64,000 nucleotides of DNA from JBJXHG01 sp046160865 (GTDB lineage Bacteria; Planctomycetota; UBA1135; GCA-002686595): assembly GCA_046160865.1 (NCBI GenBank), contig JBJXHG010000114.1, positions 1 to 64,000 on the forward strand, in the 5' to 3' direction. Below the pieces are notes generated by a model. It did no database searches. It was given only the letters and a program-made list of their open reading frames with translations, and was not told the origin of the DNA. Shown piece after piece: positions 52,348-60,620 of this stretch. The position numbers and the translations under genes were made by a program. Position 1 is the first letter of the stretch, and the number at the start of each line of letters is the position of its first letter.

Positions 52348-54912
52348 ATGAAGGGCCCCTCCGTAGAAGAAGGCGGCTCGCGCGAGCGCGAATCCGCCGG
52401 AGAAGAAGGCGGCTCGCGTGAGCGCGAATCCGCCGGCACGCGCGCGCAGAGCTTCGCGCTGTACGCCGGCCTCGCGGCGACGACTTGCAGCATGCTGCTC
52501 GTGCAGCAGTTCCTGACGCGCGCCTTCACGATCCTGTTCAACTCGGGCCTCGCGTTCCTCGCGATCTCGATCACGTTCCTCGGCCTCGGCTCGGCCGGCG
52601 TAGCGGTCTACGTGCTGCCGCGCACGTTCGAGACGCGCCGCATCCCGCGCCTCGTGCCGGCGCTCGCGATCGGGTACACGGTCGCGCTCGTCGCGGGCTT
52701 CGTGGCGTTGATCGCGCTCGACCACGCGCGCGGCGTGGCGTCGACTGGCCTCGGCGCGCAGGTCCAAGGCGTGATCGTCTCGAGCCTGCTCGTGCTGCCG
52801 TCGATGTTCCTGGTCGGCCTCGTGATCTCGCTCGTGTTGCGCGTGCACGCGTCGCGCGTCGGCAAGCTGTACGGCGCCGACTTGATGGGTGGCGGCATTG
52901 GCTGCTTGCTCGTCCTACCGCTGATGCGCTGGATCGGCGGCGATCAAGGGATCTTCTTCATCGGGGCGCTCGCCGGACTCGGCGCCGCGCTGCTCGCGCA
53001 CGCGCACGAACGCAAGACAGCTCGGACGATCGGCGTCGTGTTGACTCTCGTGTGTGCAGTTTTGCCGCTCGCGAACCGCTCCGGCGCGATCGTCGAGGTG
53101 CGCTCGCACAGCACGGAGCTCGACAACGCGAAGAGCTGGGTGCTCGAGGACCGGGAGCTCGGCCACGAGTGGAACGAGCTCTCGCGCCTCGGCTTCTTCC
53201 CGACGCGGGACGAAGCGGCGATCTACGTCCGCATCGACTCGAGCTGCCAGACGATGATCCCTTCGCAGGATCCGGCCCACGAGCAGCGCTACATCGCGAG
53301 CACGAACTTCGAGCGCTTGCCGTTCGTGCTCGACCGGCACCAGCGCTATCTCGAGATCGGCGCCGGGGGCGGTCGCGGCATGGTGCTCGCGAAGGCGCAG
53401 GGCACGCAGTCGATCACCGGCGTCGAGATCAACCCCGGCATCGTCAATGCCTCGCTGTCCGGTTTCCCGGGCTTCGGCATCGCGCCGCTCGTCGCGGATC
53501 CAAAGCACCGGATGATCATCGGCGAAGGCCGCAGCTGGGCGCGCAACTGCGGTGAGAAGTTCGACACGGTCACGATCACGTTCATCCAGACCGGCATCGC
53601 GTCGAGCTCGGCCGCGTTCGCACTCTCCGAAGCGAACCTGTTCACCGTCGAGGCCTTCCGCGACTTCATGGGGCTGCTCGACGAGCGCGGCCTGTTCTAC
53701 GTCTATCGCCACGGCGGCAACGAGATGCTGCGCCTGCTCGACGTGACGCGCCATGCGCTGCGCGAGCTCGGCATCACCGACATGTCGCAGCACGTGTACG
53801 TCGCGCGCAACGACTCGAACCAAGCGGCGCTGCTCGTCAGCCGCTCGCCGTTCACGGAGGGTGAGCTCGCGACGATCGACGCCGCGTGCGCGCAACTCGC
53901 GATCGAGGTGCTCTACACGCCGAGCGAGCCTCCGGGCGAGCGACCGAGCAATCCGTTCCCCGCGCGCGTGCGTGAGCTGCGCGAGTCGGGTGACCTCGAC
54001 ATGGCGAAGGTCGTCGCCGCGTACAACGAGCTCGCGCAGAACCGCCAGTACGAGACGCTGGAGCGCGGCTACATCACGAGCCCGGACCCGCAAGCGTTCG
54101 TCGACGACTACCTGGTCGACATCGGCGCGACGCGCGACGACCGCCCGTACTACTTCTTCCAGGGCCTGAGCCACTGGCGCGACTTCGCGCTGTACTTCGA
54201 TCTCGGCGGCAAGGCGATCCTCGCCGGCACGGTGATCCTGCTCTTCTGGATGGCGGCCGCGTTCTTCGTGCTCGTTGGACTCCTCATCCTCGCGCCGCTG
54301 CTCGTGGTCGGATCCGGCGGTGCCGGTCGCGGCCGCTCGTTCGCCGTCATCGCGTACTTCTCGGGCCTGGGCCTCGGATACATCGCGGTGCAGATCTCGC
54401 TGATCCAGCGCTTGACGCTGTTCCTCGGCCACCCCGTGTACGCGCTGTCGGTCGTGCTGCTCGCGTTCCTCTTGTCGAGCGGCCTCGGATCGTTCGCGTC
54501 GCAGCGCTTGTACCGCTCGCGCGTGCTCTCGCTCGAGCGCGGTGTCATCGTGCTCGTCGTGCTGCTCGCGCTCTACAATCTGCTCCTGCCCGCGGTGTTC
54601 CAATCTGCGCTGCTCGGAGCGCCGATCGCGATCAAGGTCGCGCTGTCGATGGCGCTCATCTTCCCGCTGGCGTTCGTGATGGGCACGTTCTTCCCGCACG
54701 GCATCCAGCTCGTCGACGCGGCGGCTCCGCAACTCACGCCGTGGGCGTGGGGCGCGAACAGCGCGACGTCCGTGGTCGGCTCGATCCTCGCGCTCATCCT
54801 CGCGATCCACTTTGGCTTCGGCACCGTCGCGATCGTCGCCGCGGCGACGTACGCCTTGATCTCGCTGCCGGCCGGCCGCGCCCTCAGACGCTGGGCGAAG
54901 TCCGGCGTCTGA
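52348..54912 (+). CDS. Membrane-embedded spermidine-synthase-like protein
   Basis: An 854-residue protein. After a hydrophilic N-terminus containing two identical 12-residue repeats, about six helices (SFALYAGLAATTCSMLLVQQ ... IFFIGALAGLGAALLAHAH) precede a soluble methyltransferase-like domain (about 300-620) with the SAM/dcSAM motif YLEIGAGGGRGMVLAKAQG, then GVEINPGIV and TITFIQTGIASSSAAFALSE. Six or more further helices follow (ILAGTVILLFWMAAAFFVLV ... GTVAIVAAATYALISLPAG). This layout is the transmembrane polyamine aminopropyltransferase-like family, common in Planctomycetota and of unproven substrate. The ATG at 52348 is used; a start after the repeats is possible since they may not be translated. 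Confidence 0.85.
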   Translation: MKGPSVEEGGSRERESAGEEGGSRERESAGTRAQSFALYAGLAATTCSMLLVQQFLTRAFTILFNSGLAFLAISITFLGLGSAGVAVYVLPRTFETRRIPRLVPALAIGYTVALVAGFVALIALDHARGVASTGLGAQVQGVIVSSLLVLPSMFLVGLVISLVLRVHASRVGKLYGADLMGGGIGCLLVLPLMRWIGGDQGIFFIGALAGLGAALLAHAHERKTARTIGVVLTLVCAVLPLANRSGAIVEVRSHSTELDNAKSWVLEDRELGHEWNELSRLGFFPTRDEAAIYVRIDSSCQTMIPSQDPAHEQRYIASTNFERLPFVLDRHQRYLEIGAGGGRGMVLAKAQGTQSITGVEINPGIVNASLSGFPGFGIAPLVADPKHRMIIGEGRSWARNCGEKFDTVTITFIQTGIASSSAAFALSEANLFTVEAFRDFMGLLDERGLFYVYRHGGNEMLRLLDVTRHALRELGITDMSQHVYVARNDSNQAALLVSRSPFTEGELATIDAACAQLAIEVLYTPSEPPGERPSNPFPARVRELRESGDLDMAKVVAAYNELAQNRQYETLERGYITSPDPQAFVDDYLVDIGATRDDRPYYFFQGLSHWRDFALYFDLGGKAILAGTVILLFWMAAAFFVLVGLLILAPLLVVGSGGAGRGRSFAVIAYFSGLGLGYIAVQISLIQRLTLFLGHPVYALSVVLLAFLLSSGLGSFASQRLYRSRVLSLERGVIVLVVLLALYNLLLPAVFQSALLGAPIAIKVALSMALIFPLAFVMGTFFPHGIQLVDAAAPQLTPWAWGANSATSVVGSILALILAIHFGFGTVAIVAAATYALISLPAGRALRRWAKSGV
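52366..52437. repeat. Two tandem 36-bp units at the 5' end of the spermidine-synthase-like gene
   Basis: Units 52366-52401 and 52402-52437 differ at two bases, and both encode EEGGSRERESAG. Each can fold as GGCGGCTCGCG ... CGCGAATCCGCC. The intact frame and 36-base period suggest either a translated repeat or an in-frame palindromic insertion. Confidence 0.75.
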
Positions 54913-54934
54913 GGGCGCGGCCTTCCATCGGTGG

Positions 54935-54978
54935 ACCGACCGTCGGTTTCGCCGTAGGCGAAGCCGACTTCAATCGGT
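54935..54978. terminator. Bidirectional hairpin between convergent genes
   Basis: GTCGGTTTCGCC (54942-54953), loop GTA, GGCGAAGCCGAC (54957-54968): a 12-bp stem with one G-T pair, extended by flanking ACCGA/TCGGT. It lies between the convergent stops at 54912 and 55024, as expected for a shared terminator. Confidence 0.65.
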
Positions 54979-55021
54979 GCGCCGGAACGCGAAGCGCGCG
55001 ACGTCGGCGGCTCGCCCGTTC

Positions 55022-56257
55022 TCAGCGCGCTCCCGGAGTCGAGTGCGACGCGCTGCTCCAGCGCGCCTCGTTCGCCTTCCACCAGCGCATCCAGTCGCGC
55101 GACGTGTTGCCCGGCGCGGCGCCGGTCAAGCGGCCGAGCGACTTGCGGATCGTCGCCTGCTCGACGGCGACCGACACCTGTTCCACGCCGCGGACCGCGA
55201 CGTCGAGCACCGCGCCTTCGAGCGCCGTGTTCACGACCGGATCGCCGATCGCGGAGCTCTGCGCGACCTCGACGTCGAAGTCCTGCACGTACGCGAGCTG
55301 TCGTCCGACGAAGATGTGCGAGCGCGGCGCGCGCGCTCCGCCACCGCTCGCAGAGGGCGTCGGCGCGGCGGCCGCGTACAAGCGCGACATCAGCGGCTCG
55401 ACGGCCGCAGCGTAGCCCATGCGACCGAGCGCTTCGGCCGCGTGGATGCGCGACGTGGGGGACTCGCTCTCCGCGAGCACGCGCACGATCGGGACGATCA
55501 CACCGGGCTCGTTCGCCGTGCGCAGCGCGTGGCTCGCCGACTCGCGCACTTCGTCGGACGGATCCAGGACGGCGCGCACGAGCAGCGGCCGAATCTCCTC
55601 GCCCGGAAAGATCCGCCGCAGCGCGAGCGCGGCGAAGCTGCGCCGGCCGGAGATCTGCGACACGAGCTCGTGCGACAGCGCGGCGCGCAAGGTCGGCGTG
55701 TGCGGGAGGTTCGCGATCTCGCGCACGGCGCACTCGCGCGCGGCCGGCGGCAATTTGCTTGCCCAGCGGAACACGGGATCGATCGCGCGTGCGACGTCTC
55801 CGCCCGCCGCATCCACCTTCGGAGTCGACATCAACGGACGCTCGGCGACCAGCGCGAGCGCGCCCACGTGATCGGGGTCCGAGCGCAAGACCGTGTCGAG
55901 CATCTCGAGGCCCTCGAGCAGCAGTCCCGCCTCGATCGCAGAGCGCGCGGCCGCGGCACGCGCGTCGGCGCGCTCGCTCTCCGGCGCCTTGTCGGCGGCG
56001 GATTTGCAGGCCTTCCACGTCGCGAGCGCGCTCGTCTCGCTCTCGACGCGGCGCACGGCGCTCGCCTCGAGGCGCTTCCAGCCGCTCGGGCTCTTGTACT
56101 CCCAGCCGCCGTTCGCCTCGGCAGTCTCGCGCGCGACGACGCGGATCGACTGCCCGCTCGAAAGGTGCAGGATCATCTTCTTCCCGCTCGATTCGGCGAC
56201 GCCGTGCGCGAAGCTCGGGAGAGCGAACAAGGACGCGAGGACGAGCAGTCGCTTCAA
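55022..56257 (-). CDS. Secreted HEAT-repeat protein
   Basis: A protein of about 411 residues. The start is assigned to TTG at 56257 because GGAGGG lies four to nine bases upstream and the product then begins with a clean signal peptide (KRLLVLASLFALPSFAHG). A small N-terminal domain with GKKMILHLSSGQSIRVVA and GWEYKSPSGWKRLEASAV is followed by HEAT/Armadillo-like helical pairs (RRSFAALALRRIFPGEEIR, SDEVRESASHALRTANEPG, TSRIHAAEALGRMGYAAAVE). The C-terminus has a conserved-looking DVAVRGVEQVSVAVEQATIR and NTSRDWMRWWKANEARW. Likely a periplasmic scaffold. The longer frame to 56515 is Arg-rich noise. Confidence 0.75.
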   Translation of the reverse strand: MKRLLVLASLFALPSFAHGVAESSGKKMILHLSSGQSIRVVARETAEANGGWEYKSPSGWKRLEASAVRRVESETSALATWKACKSAADKAPESERADARAAAARSAIEAGLLLEGLEMLDTVLRSDPDHVGALALVAERPLMSTPKVDAAGGDVARAIDPVFRWASKLPPAARECAVREIANLPHTPTLRAALSHELVSQISGRRSFAALALRRIFPGEEIRPLLVRAVLDPSDEVRESASHALRTANEPGVIVPIVRVLAESESPTSRIHAAEALGRMGYAAAVEPLMSRLYAAAAPTPSASGGGARAPRSHIFVGRQLAYVQDFDVEVAQSSAIGDPVVNTALEGAVLDVAVRGVEQVSVAVEQATIRKSLGRLTGAAPGNTSRDWMRWWKANEARWSSASHSTPGAR

Positions 56258-56561
56258 GGGAACCCTCCGGTGTAAGGCGGCGGAGCGCGGTTCGCTCCGA
56301 GTGCTGCGCGCGGGCGGCACAACGCGTGCCAGCGTCGACGTCGGCGTTCCGCGCGCAGGGTGTGGTGTGCAACCGCTCGCCCGGCGTGCGGTGCGCGCAC
56401 GCCGGGGAGCAGCGAACCGAGCTGCGTTCTCCTCGGTCGAGCTTCCTACCCGGCTCACGCGCGCGGTCACACGGTGCTTCGATGGAATCGTGCGCGCTCG
56501 TGTGCACTGGGGCACCGCGCGCCCGCATCCATCGGCCCGCTCGCGCGGACCTTGGATGCGC
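56258..56561. other. Intergenic region upstream of the HEAT-repeat gene
   Basis: No gene recognised. A hairpin CGGAGCG/CGCTCCG lies just upstream of the TTG start (about 56281-56299). The rest should hold the HEAT-gene promoter and the 3' end of nothing on this strand, since the next gene upstream on the minus strand stops elsewhere. Confidence 0.4.
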
Positions 56562-58214
56562 TCACGGACAGATCGTGAACCGCAGGCCGTTCGTCAGCCC
56601 GCGGCCGTAGAACGCCGGATCCTGCACGTCGCGGAAGATGTACTGCGCGCTGACGGTCTTCCCAACGGTCAAGCTCGCGTTGGCGCCGCTCTGGATCAGC
56701 GCGTTGAAGTCGTACGAGAACGTGCCGGAGCAGTCGTACGGGAGCGGATTGCCGGCGGAGAAGAAGTTCGTCGTGCGGTACGAGGGCATCGCCAAGTACA
56801 GCGTGCCGCCGAGGAACGGCGTGTACGCCGATCCGAAGCTGTAGTAGAGACCGCCGGTGACTTGGTTGAGCACGCTCGACGCTTGCACGAGGAATGGCGT
56901 CGGATCCGTCGCGCTCGGCGTGCCGCTCGACGTGATCGTGGGCAAGCAGCCGTGCGAAGCCTGCTTCGGCGTGCCGAATGCGATCGGCCCGGTCGCGAGC
57001 GCGAAGCGGCGCATGTACACGTCGCTCGCGTCGCCGGGGCCCGCGTACGCGACGACGAGATCGTCGCCGAACGTGCTCTGCGCGAGGCCCGCGCGCTCGA
57101 CGCCGCTCGCGGGTGACTCGTTGACGACGAAGTCGTCGCCGAGCGGCGCCGCGTTCGGATCGAAGCGTCGCGCGCGGATGCGCGGTGTGCCCGCCGACCA
57201 ATCGAGCCAGCTCACGAGGAACCCACCGTCGCGCTGCACCGCGACCGAGGCCGCGCGCTGGTCGCCGCTCGTGGTGGAGTTGACTTGGAATTCCGGACCG
57301 AGCGCTGCGATCGAAGCGTCGTAGCGGCGCGCGAAGATGCCGTAGCCGCTGCCGTCGTGCAGCTGGCTTTCCCACACGACGACGAAGCGCCCGAAGCCAT
57401 CGGCGCCGATCCGCGGCTCGCGCTGGTCGCCATTGCCCAACGACGATGTGAGCGCGAACTCCTGCGGCTGCTGCGCGACACCCGTCGAGCTGAACGTACG
57501 GCCGTACAGATTGAGGCCCGTGCCGACGTTGCCGTGCCCGGAGAAGTCGACGAACGCGATGAAGATCGTGCCGAAGCGATTCACGGCCGGCGCCGGATCG
57601 ACTTGCGCGTCGATCTCCCATTCGTTGACGCGCACGTCGCCGCCTTGCGGCACGCCGTTCTGATCGAGGATGCGGAAGAACGAATCGCCGTCCCAGTCGC
57701 CGGTGAACGCGACCACGAAGCCGGCCGGCATCGGTGCGATCAGCGGACGCCACTGCGACGCGGCGCCGGCTTGGTTGATCTGGAACTCGGGTCCGAGCGG
57801 CGCGCCGTTCGCGGCGTACACGCGCCCGAACACGCCCATCAGCTCGCCGTCGTACGCATTGCGGTCCGACCACGCGACGAGCGTCGTTCCGAATCCGGAG
57901 TACGCGACCTCGGGCTCGTCCTGGATGTCGAACGTCAGCGTCTCGTTGACTTGCACGTCGCCGCCGAGCGGAGCGAGCGCCAAGTCGTAGCGCCGCATCC
58001 ACACGTCCTGGCCGGCGCTCCACACGAACGTGAATCCGGTTTGGCCGCGCGCGACACGACCCCAGATCTGATCGAATCCGGACGAGGCGTTGACCCGCAG
58101 ATCGGGCGAGATCGGCCCGTAGTTGTCGCACACGCCGGACGCGTGCGCGGGAACGCAGAGCGGCGTCGCGAGCGCGAGCAGCGACAGGCATCGCAAAGGG
58201 GCAAAGCACACCAT
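56562..58214 (-). CDS. Large secreted propeller-like protein with lineage-typical C-terminal domain
   Basis: A 550-residue exported protein. Signal peptide LRCLSLLALATPLCVPAHAS. About seven repeats of the pattern G-x-x-V-A-W-x-D/E ... G-x-x-F-x-R-x-Y/F ... L-G-x-E/D-x-x-V-N follow (VYAANGAPLGPEFQIN, ARRYDASIAALGPEFQVN, ARRFDPNAAPLGDDFVVN), suggesting a beta-propeller. The last ~120 residues form a separate beta-domain ending QYIFRDVQDPAFYGRGLTNG and then LRFTICP. I recall similar C-terminal domains on many secreted proteins of some Planctomycetota, so it may be an anchoring or sorting domain. A 159-bp inverted-repeat element lies 28 bp upstream of its start. Confidence 0.82.
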   Translation of the reverse strand: MVCFAPLRCLSLLALATPLCVPAHASGVCDNYGPISPDLRVNASSGFDQIWGRVARGQTGFTFVWSAGQDVWMRRYDLALAPLGGDVQVNETLTFDIQDEPEVAYSGFGTTLVAWSDRNAYDGELMGVFGRVYAANGAPLGPEFQINQAGAASQWRPLIAPMPAGFVVAFTGDWDGDSFFRILDQNGVPQGGDVRVNEWEIDAQVDPAPAVNRFGTIFIAFVDFSGHGNVGTGLNLYGRTFSSTGVAQQPQEFALTSSLGNGDQREPRIGADGFGRFVVVWESQLHDGSGYGIFARRYDASIAALGPEFQVNSTTSGDQRAASVAVQRDGGFLVSWLDWSAGTPRIRARRFDPNAAPLGDDFVVNESPASGVERAGLAQSTFGDDLVVAYAGPGDASDVYMRRFALATGPIAFGTPKQASHGCLPTITSSGTPSATDPTPFLVQASSVLNQVTGGLYYSFGSAYTPFLGGTLYLAMPSYRTTNFFSAGNPLPYDCSGTFSYDFNALIQSGANASLTVGKTVSAQYIFRDVQDPAFYGRGLTNGLRFTICP

Positions 58215-58242
58215 GCGGTCAAGTGTACCGCTCTGCCCTTAA

Positions 58243-58401
58243 CAGCCCGGGGTGAAAGTCATTCGGCGCAAAAGCCGCCCGTTCGCGCCGGCCCGGCGTC
58301 GCGCGATCCTCGGCGAATCGCGAGGATTCGCCTGCGGTCGCGCTCCTTGCTCCGACGCGAACGGGTGGCTTTCGCGCGCGAAGCACTTTCACCCCGGGCT
58401 G
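58243..58401. repeat. Intergenic inverted-repeat element C
   Basis: The left arm 58243-58287 starts CAGCCCGGGGTGAAAGT and the right arm 58356-58401 ends in its exact complement; further in, the arms stay about 75% complementary and finish with CCCGTTCGCG/CGCGAACGGG. The 68-base centre carries a perfect hairpin GGCGAATC GCGAG GATTCGCC (58312-58332). It fills most of the space between the toroid gene (stop 58458) and the propeller gene (start 58214). Confidence 0.7.
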
Positions 58402-58457
58402 CTAGGCCGGAAGTTGCCGCGGCGCAGCCTCGCGGCGGACGTGGTGAGAACGGCGGA

Positions 58458-59645
58458 CTACCGCTGGAAGATGGGCAAGAGGCCTTCCGGCAGCGCGAGG
58501 AACAGGCAGTTCATCGCCGTCGCGTAGCTGTCGCCGTACTTGGGATCGTGCCACGAGCCGTCTGCTGCCTGCGCGACGAGCACGCGCTGCGTCTCCTTCT
58601 TCGCCCAGTCCTCGAACACGCGGCGGTCGGCGTGCTGCCAGAGTGCCTGCGCGACGTAGATGCGCTCGTAGAACGTGCACAGCGGCGGGTCGACGAGCGC
58701 GCCCGAGGCGACACCCTTGCCGATGCGCTGCGGCTCGGCCGCGTAGCCGCCGATCGAGTCGCGCACGGCGAGCTCGCGGAACAGATATGCGTAGCCTTCC
58801 TGCACGCGCTTGCCTCCGTACGTGCCCGTCGCATTCATGCTCGCGATCGCCGCGGCGGTGAGCGCGACCGTCGAGTCCTCGTGTCCGAGCGCGTAGCGGA
58901 ACGAGCCGTTGTCCTTCTGCGAACGCTCGAGGTAATCGACCGCGCGCGCGATCGTCTGCTTCTCGACGCGCAAGCCGGCGTTGTGCGCGGCGCGCAGCGC
59001 CTGCAGCATGCACACGGTGATCGAGCCCTCGTGCTGCAGGCCCTTCACCGGCTCGTAGTACCAGCCGCCTTCGACGCCCTGACTCTGCTCGATGCACTCG
59101 ATCGCCGCCGCGAGCGCGCGTTCGATGCGCGCGCCGCGCGCGCTCTTGGGCGACATGCTGTACGCCTGTGCGAGCGCGAGCGCGGCGAAGCCGTGCCCGT
59201 GCATGCGCGACTGCGAGTCGCCTTGCTGCGCGATGTAGCCCGTGTGCGCCGCCTTGGGATCGAGCTCCGTGCGCGCGATCAGATAGTCGATCGCGAGCGC
59301 GAGCTCGTGTCCGCGCGGTCCGCGCTCGGGCGAGTTCCCGCCGGCCATGTACGCGAGCGCGCCGAGCGCCGTCGTCGCGATCGGCGCCGCGAGCGACCCG
59401 CCGGAAGCCGGCAGAGCGCCCGCAGGCTCGAGCGCTTGCTGCGCCGCGAGGTACGCGAGGCCGCGCTCGAGCGACGCGCGCGCGACCTCGCTCACAGCGC
59501 TGCTCGATGGATTCGCAGCCGCGCCGCGCGCTGCATGCGTCGTCGCCGCCGCGCGCGAATCACCTTGCACGACGGCGGCGGGCGGAAGCTCGCGCGCGGC
59601 GCTAGCAGCGAGCGCGAGCGCCGCGCATTGGCACGCAGCCCACAT
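58458..59645 (-). CDS. Secreted prenyltransferase/squalene-cyclase toroid protein
   Basis: A 395-residue exported protein with alpha-alpha toroid repeats. Signal peptide ACQCAALALAASAARE. Repeat landmarks of the QW/prenyltransferase type: GGSLAAPIATTALGALAYMA, GGWYYEPVKGLQHEGSITV, DNGSFRYALGHEDSTVALTA, DGSWHDPKYGDSYATAMNCL. The Asp-rich cyclase catalytic motif was not found, so a scaffold or binding role is more likely than terpene cyclisation. Such genes recur in Planctomycetota next to secreted coiled-coil and VWA-type genes, as here. The ATG at 59645 is preferred; an inverted-repeat element (59656-59818) ends ten bases before it. Confidence 0.8.
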   Translation of the reverse strand: MWAACQCAALALAASAARELPPAAVVQGDSRAAATTHAARGAAANPSSSAVSEVARASLERGLAYLAAQQALEPAGALPASGGSLAAPIATTALGALAYMAGGNSPERGPRGHELALAIDYLIARTELDPKAAHTGYIAQQGDSQSRMHGHGFAALALAQAYSMSPKSARGARIERALAAAIECIEQSQGVEGGWYYEPVKGLQHEGSITVCMLQALRAAHNAGLRVEKQTIARAVDYLERSQKDNGSFRYALGHEDSTVALTAAAIASMNATGTYGGKRVQEGYAYLFRELAVRDSIGGYAAEPQRIGKGVASGALVDPPLCTFYERIYVAQALWQHADRRVFEDWAKKETQRVLVAQAADGSWHDPKYGDSYATAMNCLFLALPEGLLPIFQR

Positions 59646-59655
59646 GCTCGGCTTG

Positions 59656-59818
59656 GAGCCTCTAACGGAACGAGCCGGCGCATCGCAGGCCGCCGCGAGC
59701 CGGGCTCGCGGCGTTGCGCCTCCTCGGAGTATTGCGGCGCAATACACATCGTCGGCGCGCCTTGCTCGCCTCGACTCGCTGCGGCCTGCGATGCGCCGGC
59801 TCATTCCGTTAGAGGCTC
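59656..59818. repeat. Intergenic inverted-repeat element D
   Basis: The left arm 59656-59693 (GAGCCTCTAACGGAACGAGC ...) and right arm 59781-59818 are inverted copies at 37 of 38 positions. The 87-base centre holds two perfect palindromes, CGCGAGCC G GGCTCGCG and GTATTGCG G CGCAATAC. The element spans essentially the whole gap: its right arm overlaps two bases of the upstream gene's stop codon and its left arm ends ten bases before the next ATG. Near-identity of the arms implies recent origin or selection for pairing. Confidence 0.8.
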
Positions 59819-60620
59819 AGAGCTTCTTCGTGTTGAGCCGGCGGTAGTACGAATCGATCCAGTCGCGGTACTGCACGGGCATGTCGCTGCCGCCTTCGAC
59901 GCGGAAGATGTCGCGCGCATGCACGGGCAGATCGCCCCAACGGTCTTGATCGTCGACGCGCCGGGTCGCGCTGTCGGTGGCGCCCGCGGGCGGCGCCTTA
60001 CCGGGCGTGTTGCGCGGATCCTTCTCCGGCGAAGCGCGCCCATCACGCGGATCCTGCTGTCCGTCCTGTTGCTGCTGGCCTTGCTTCTCGCCGTTCGGTT
60101 GCTGCCCTTGCTCGGGTTTCGACGGGGTCGATTCGCGCTGCGTGCTCTGACCACCTTGCTTGTCGAGCGGGCTCTCGCCGGGTTGCGGCTGCGGCTCGCC
60201 TTGTTGCTTGCCGCCGCCGCCGCCACCCGGCCGGCCGTCGAGCTGCTCGGCGAGCTCGAGGATGCGGTCGATGTCCTTCAACGCTTCGCTGCCGCTCTCC
60301 TGGGTGCGCTTCAGGAGTTCGCCCATGCCGCTGTCGAGACCCTTCTCGAGTGAGCGCGTGTCGCCGGCGCCGGCGTCGGAGAGCAAGCGGTCGATTTCGC
60401 GCAGCCGCGTCTCGACCTTGAGGAAGAGCTCGCGCATCTCCTGCTCGGCGGCATCTTGCGCGCTCGGCGGCGGGCGCATGCGAATCGGCGCTTCCTCGCC
60501 GCCGCTCTGCGGGTCCGTGGGCGGCGGAGTCGGAGTCGGTTCTTGCGCGCGCGCAACCGCGGTGCACAAGCCGGCACCCACGAGGAGCGACAGCACGGCG
60601 ATACGTCGAAGCGCGTTCAT
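59817..60620 (-). CDS. Secreted Gln/Gly/Pro-rich protein
   Basis: A 267-residue exported protein. Signal peptide RRIAVLSLLVGAGLCTAVARA. A helical segment (about 55-125; AAEQEMRELFLKVETRLREI) is followed by a long disordered Gln/Gly/Pro/Lys region (about 130-210) and a conserved-looking C-terminus (RWGDLPVHARDIFRVEGGSD, then YRDWIDSYYRRLN). The start overlaps the stop of the giant coiled-coil gene by 4 bp (ATGA), so the two are coupled. I recall short C-terminal segments like DLPxxxRDxF...YxxWIxxYYRxL in Planctomycetota proteins encoded beside VWA/BatA-type operons; function unknown. Confidence 0.8.
   Translation of the reverse strand: MNALRRIAVLSLLVGAGLCTAVARAQEPTPTPPPTDPQSGGEEAPIRMRPPPSAQDAAEQEMRELFLKVETRLREIDRLLSDAGAGDTRSLEKGLDSGMGELLKRTQESGSEALKDIDRILELAEQLDGRPGGGGGGKQQGEPQPQPGESPLDKQGGQSTQRESTPSKPEQGQQPNGEKQGQQQQDGQQDPRDGRASPEKDPRNTPGKAPPAGATDSATRRVDDQDRWGDLPVHARDIFRVEGGSDMPVQYRDWIDSYYRRLNTKKL

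Noticed and set aside
54935..54978. Hairpin between convergent genes as a member of the inverted-repeat element family
   Set aside because: Stem is 12 bp with a 3-base loop and no sequence in common with elements A-D; an ordinary bidirectional terminator explains it.
58458..59645. Toroid protein as a squalene-hopene cyclase
   Set aside because: It has a signal peptide, only ~395 residues and no DxDD catalytic motif, so it shares the fold but is unlikely to be a cyclase.
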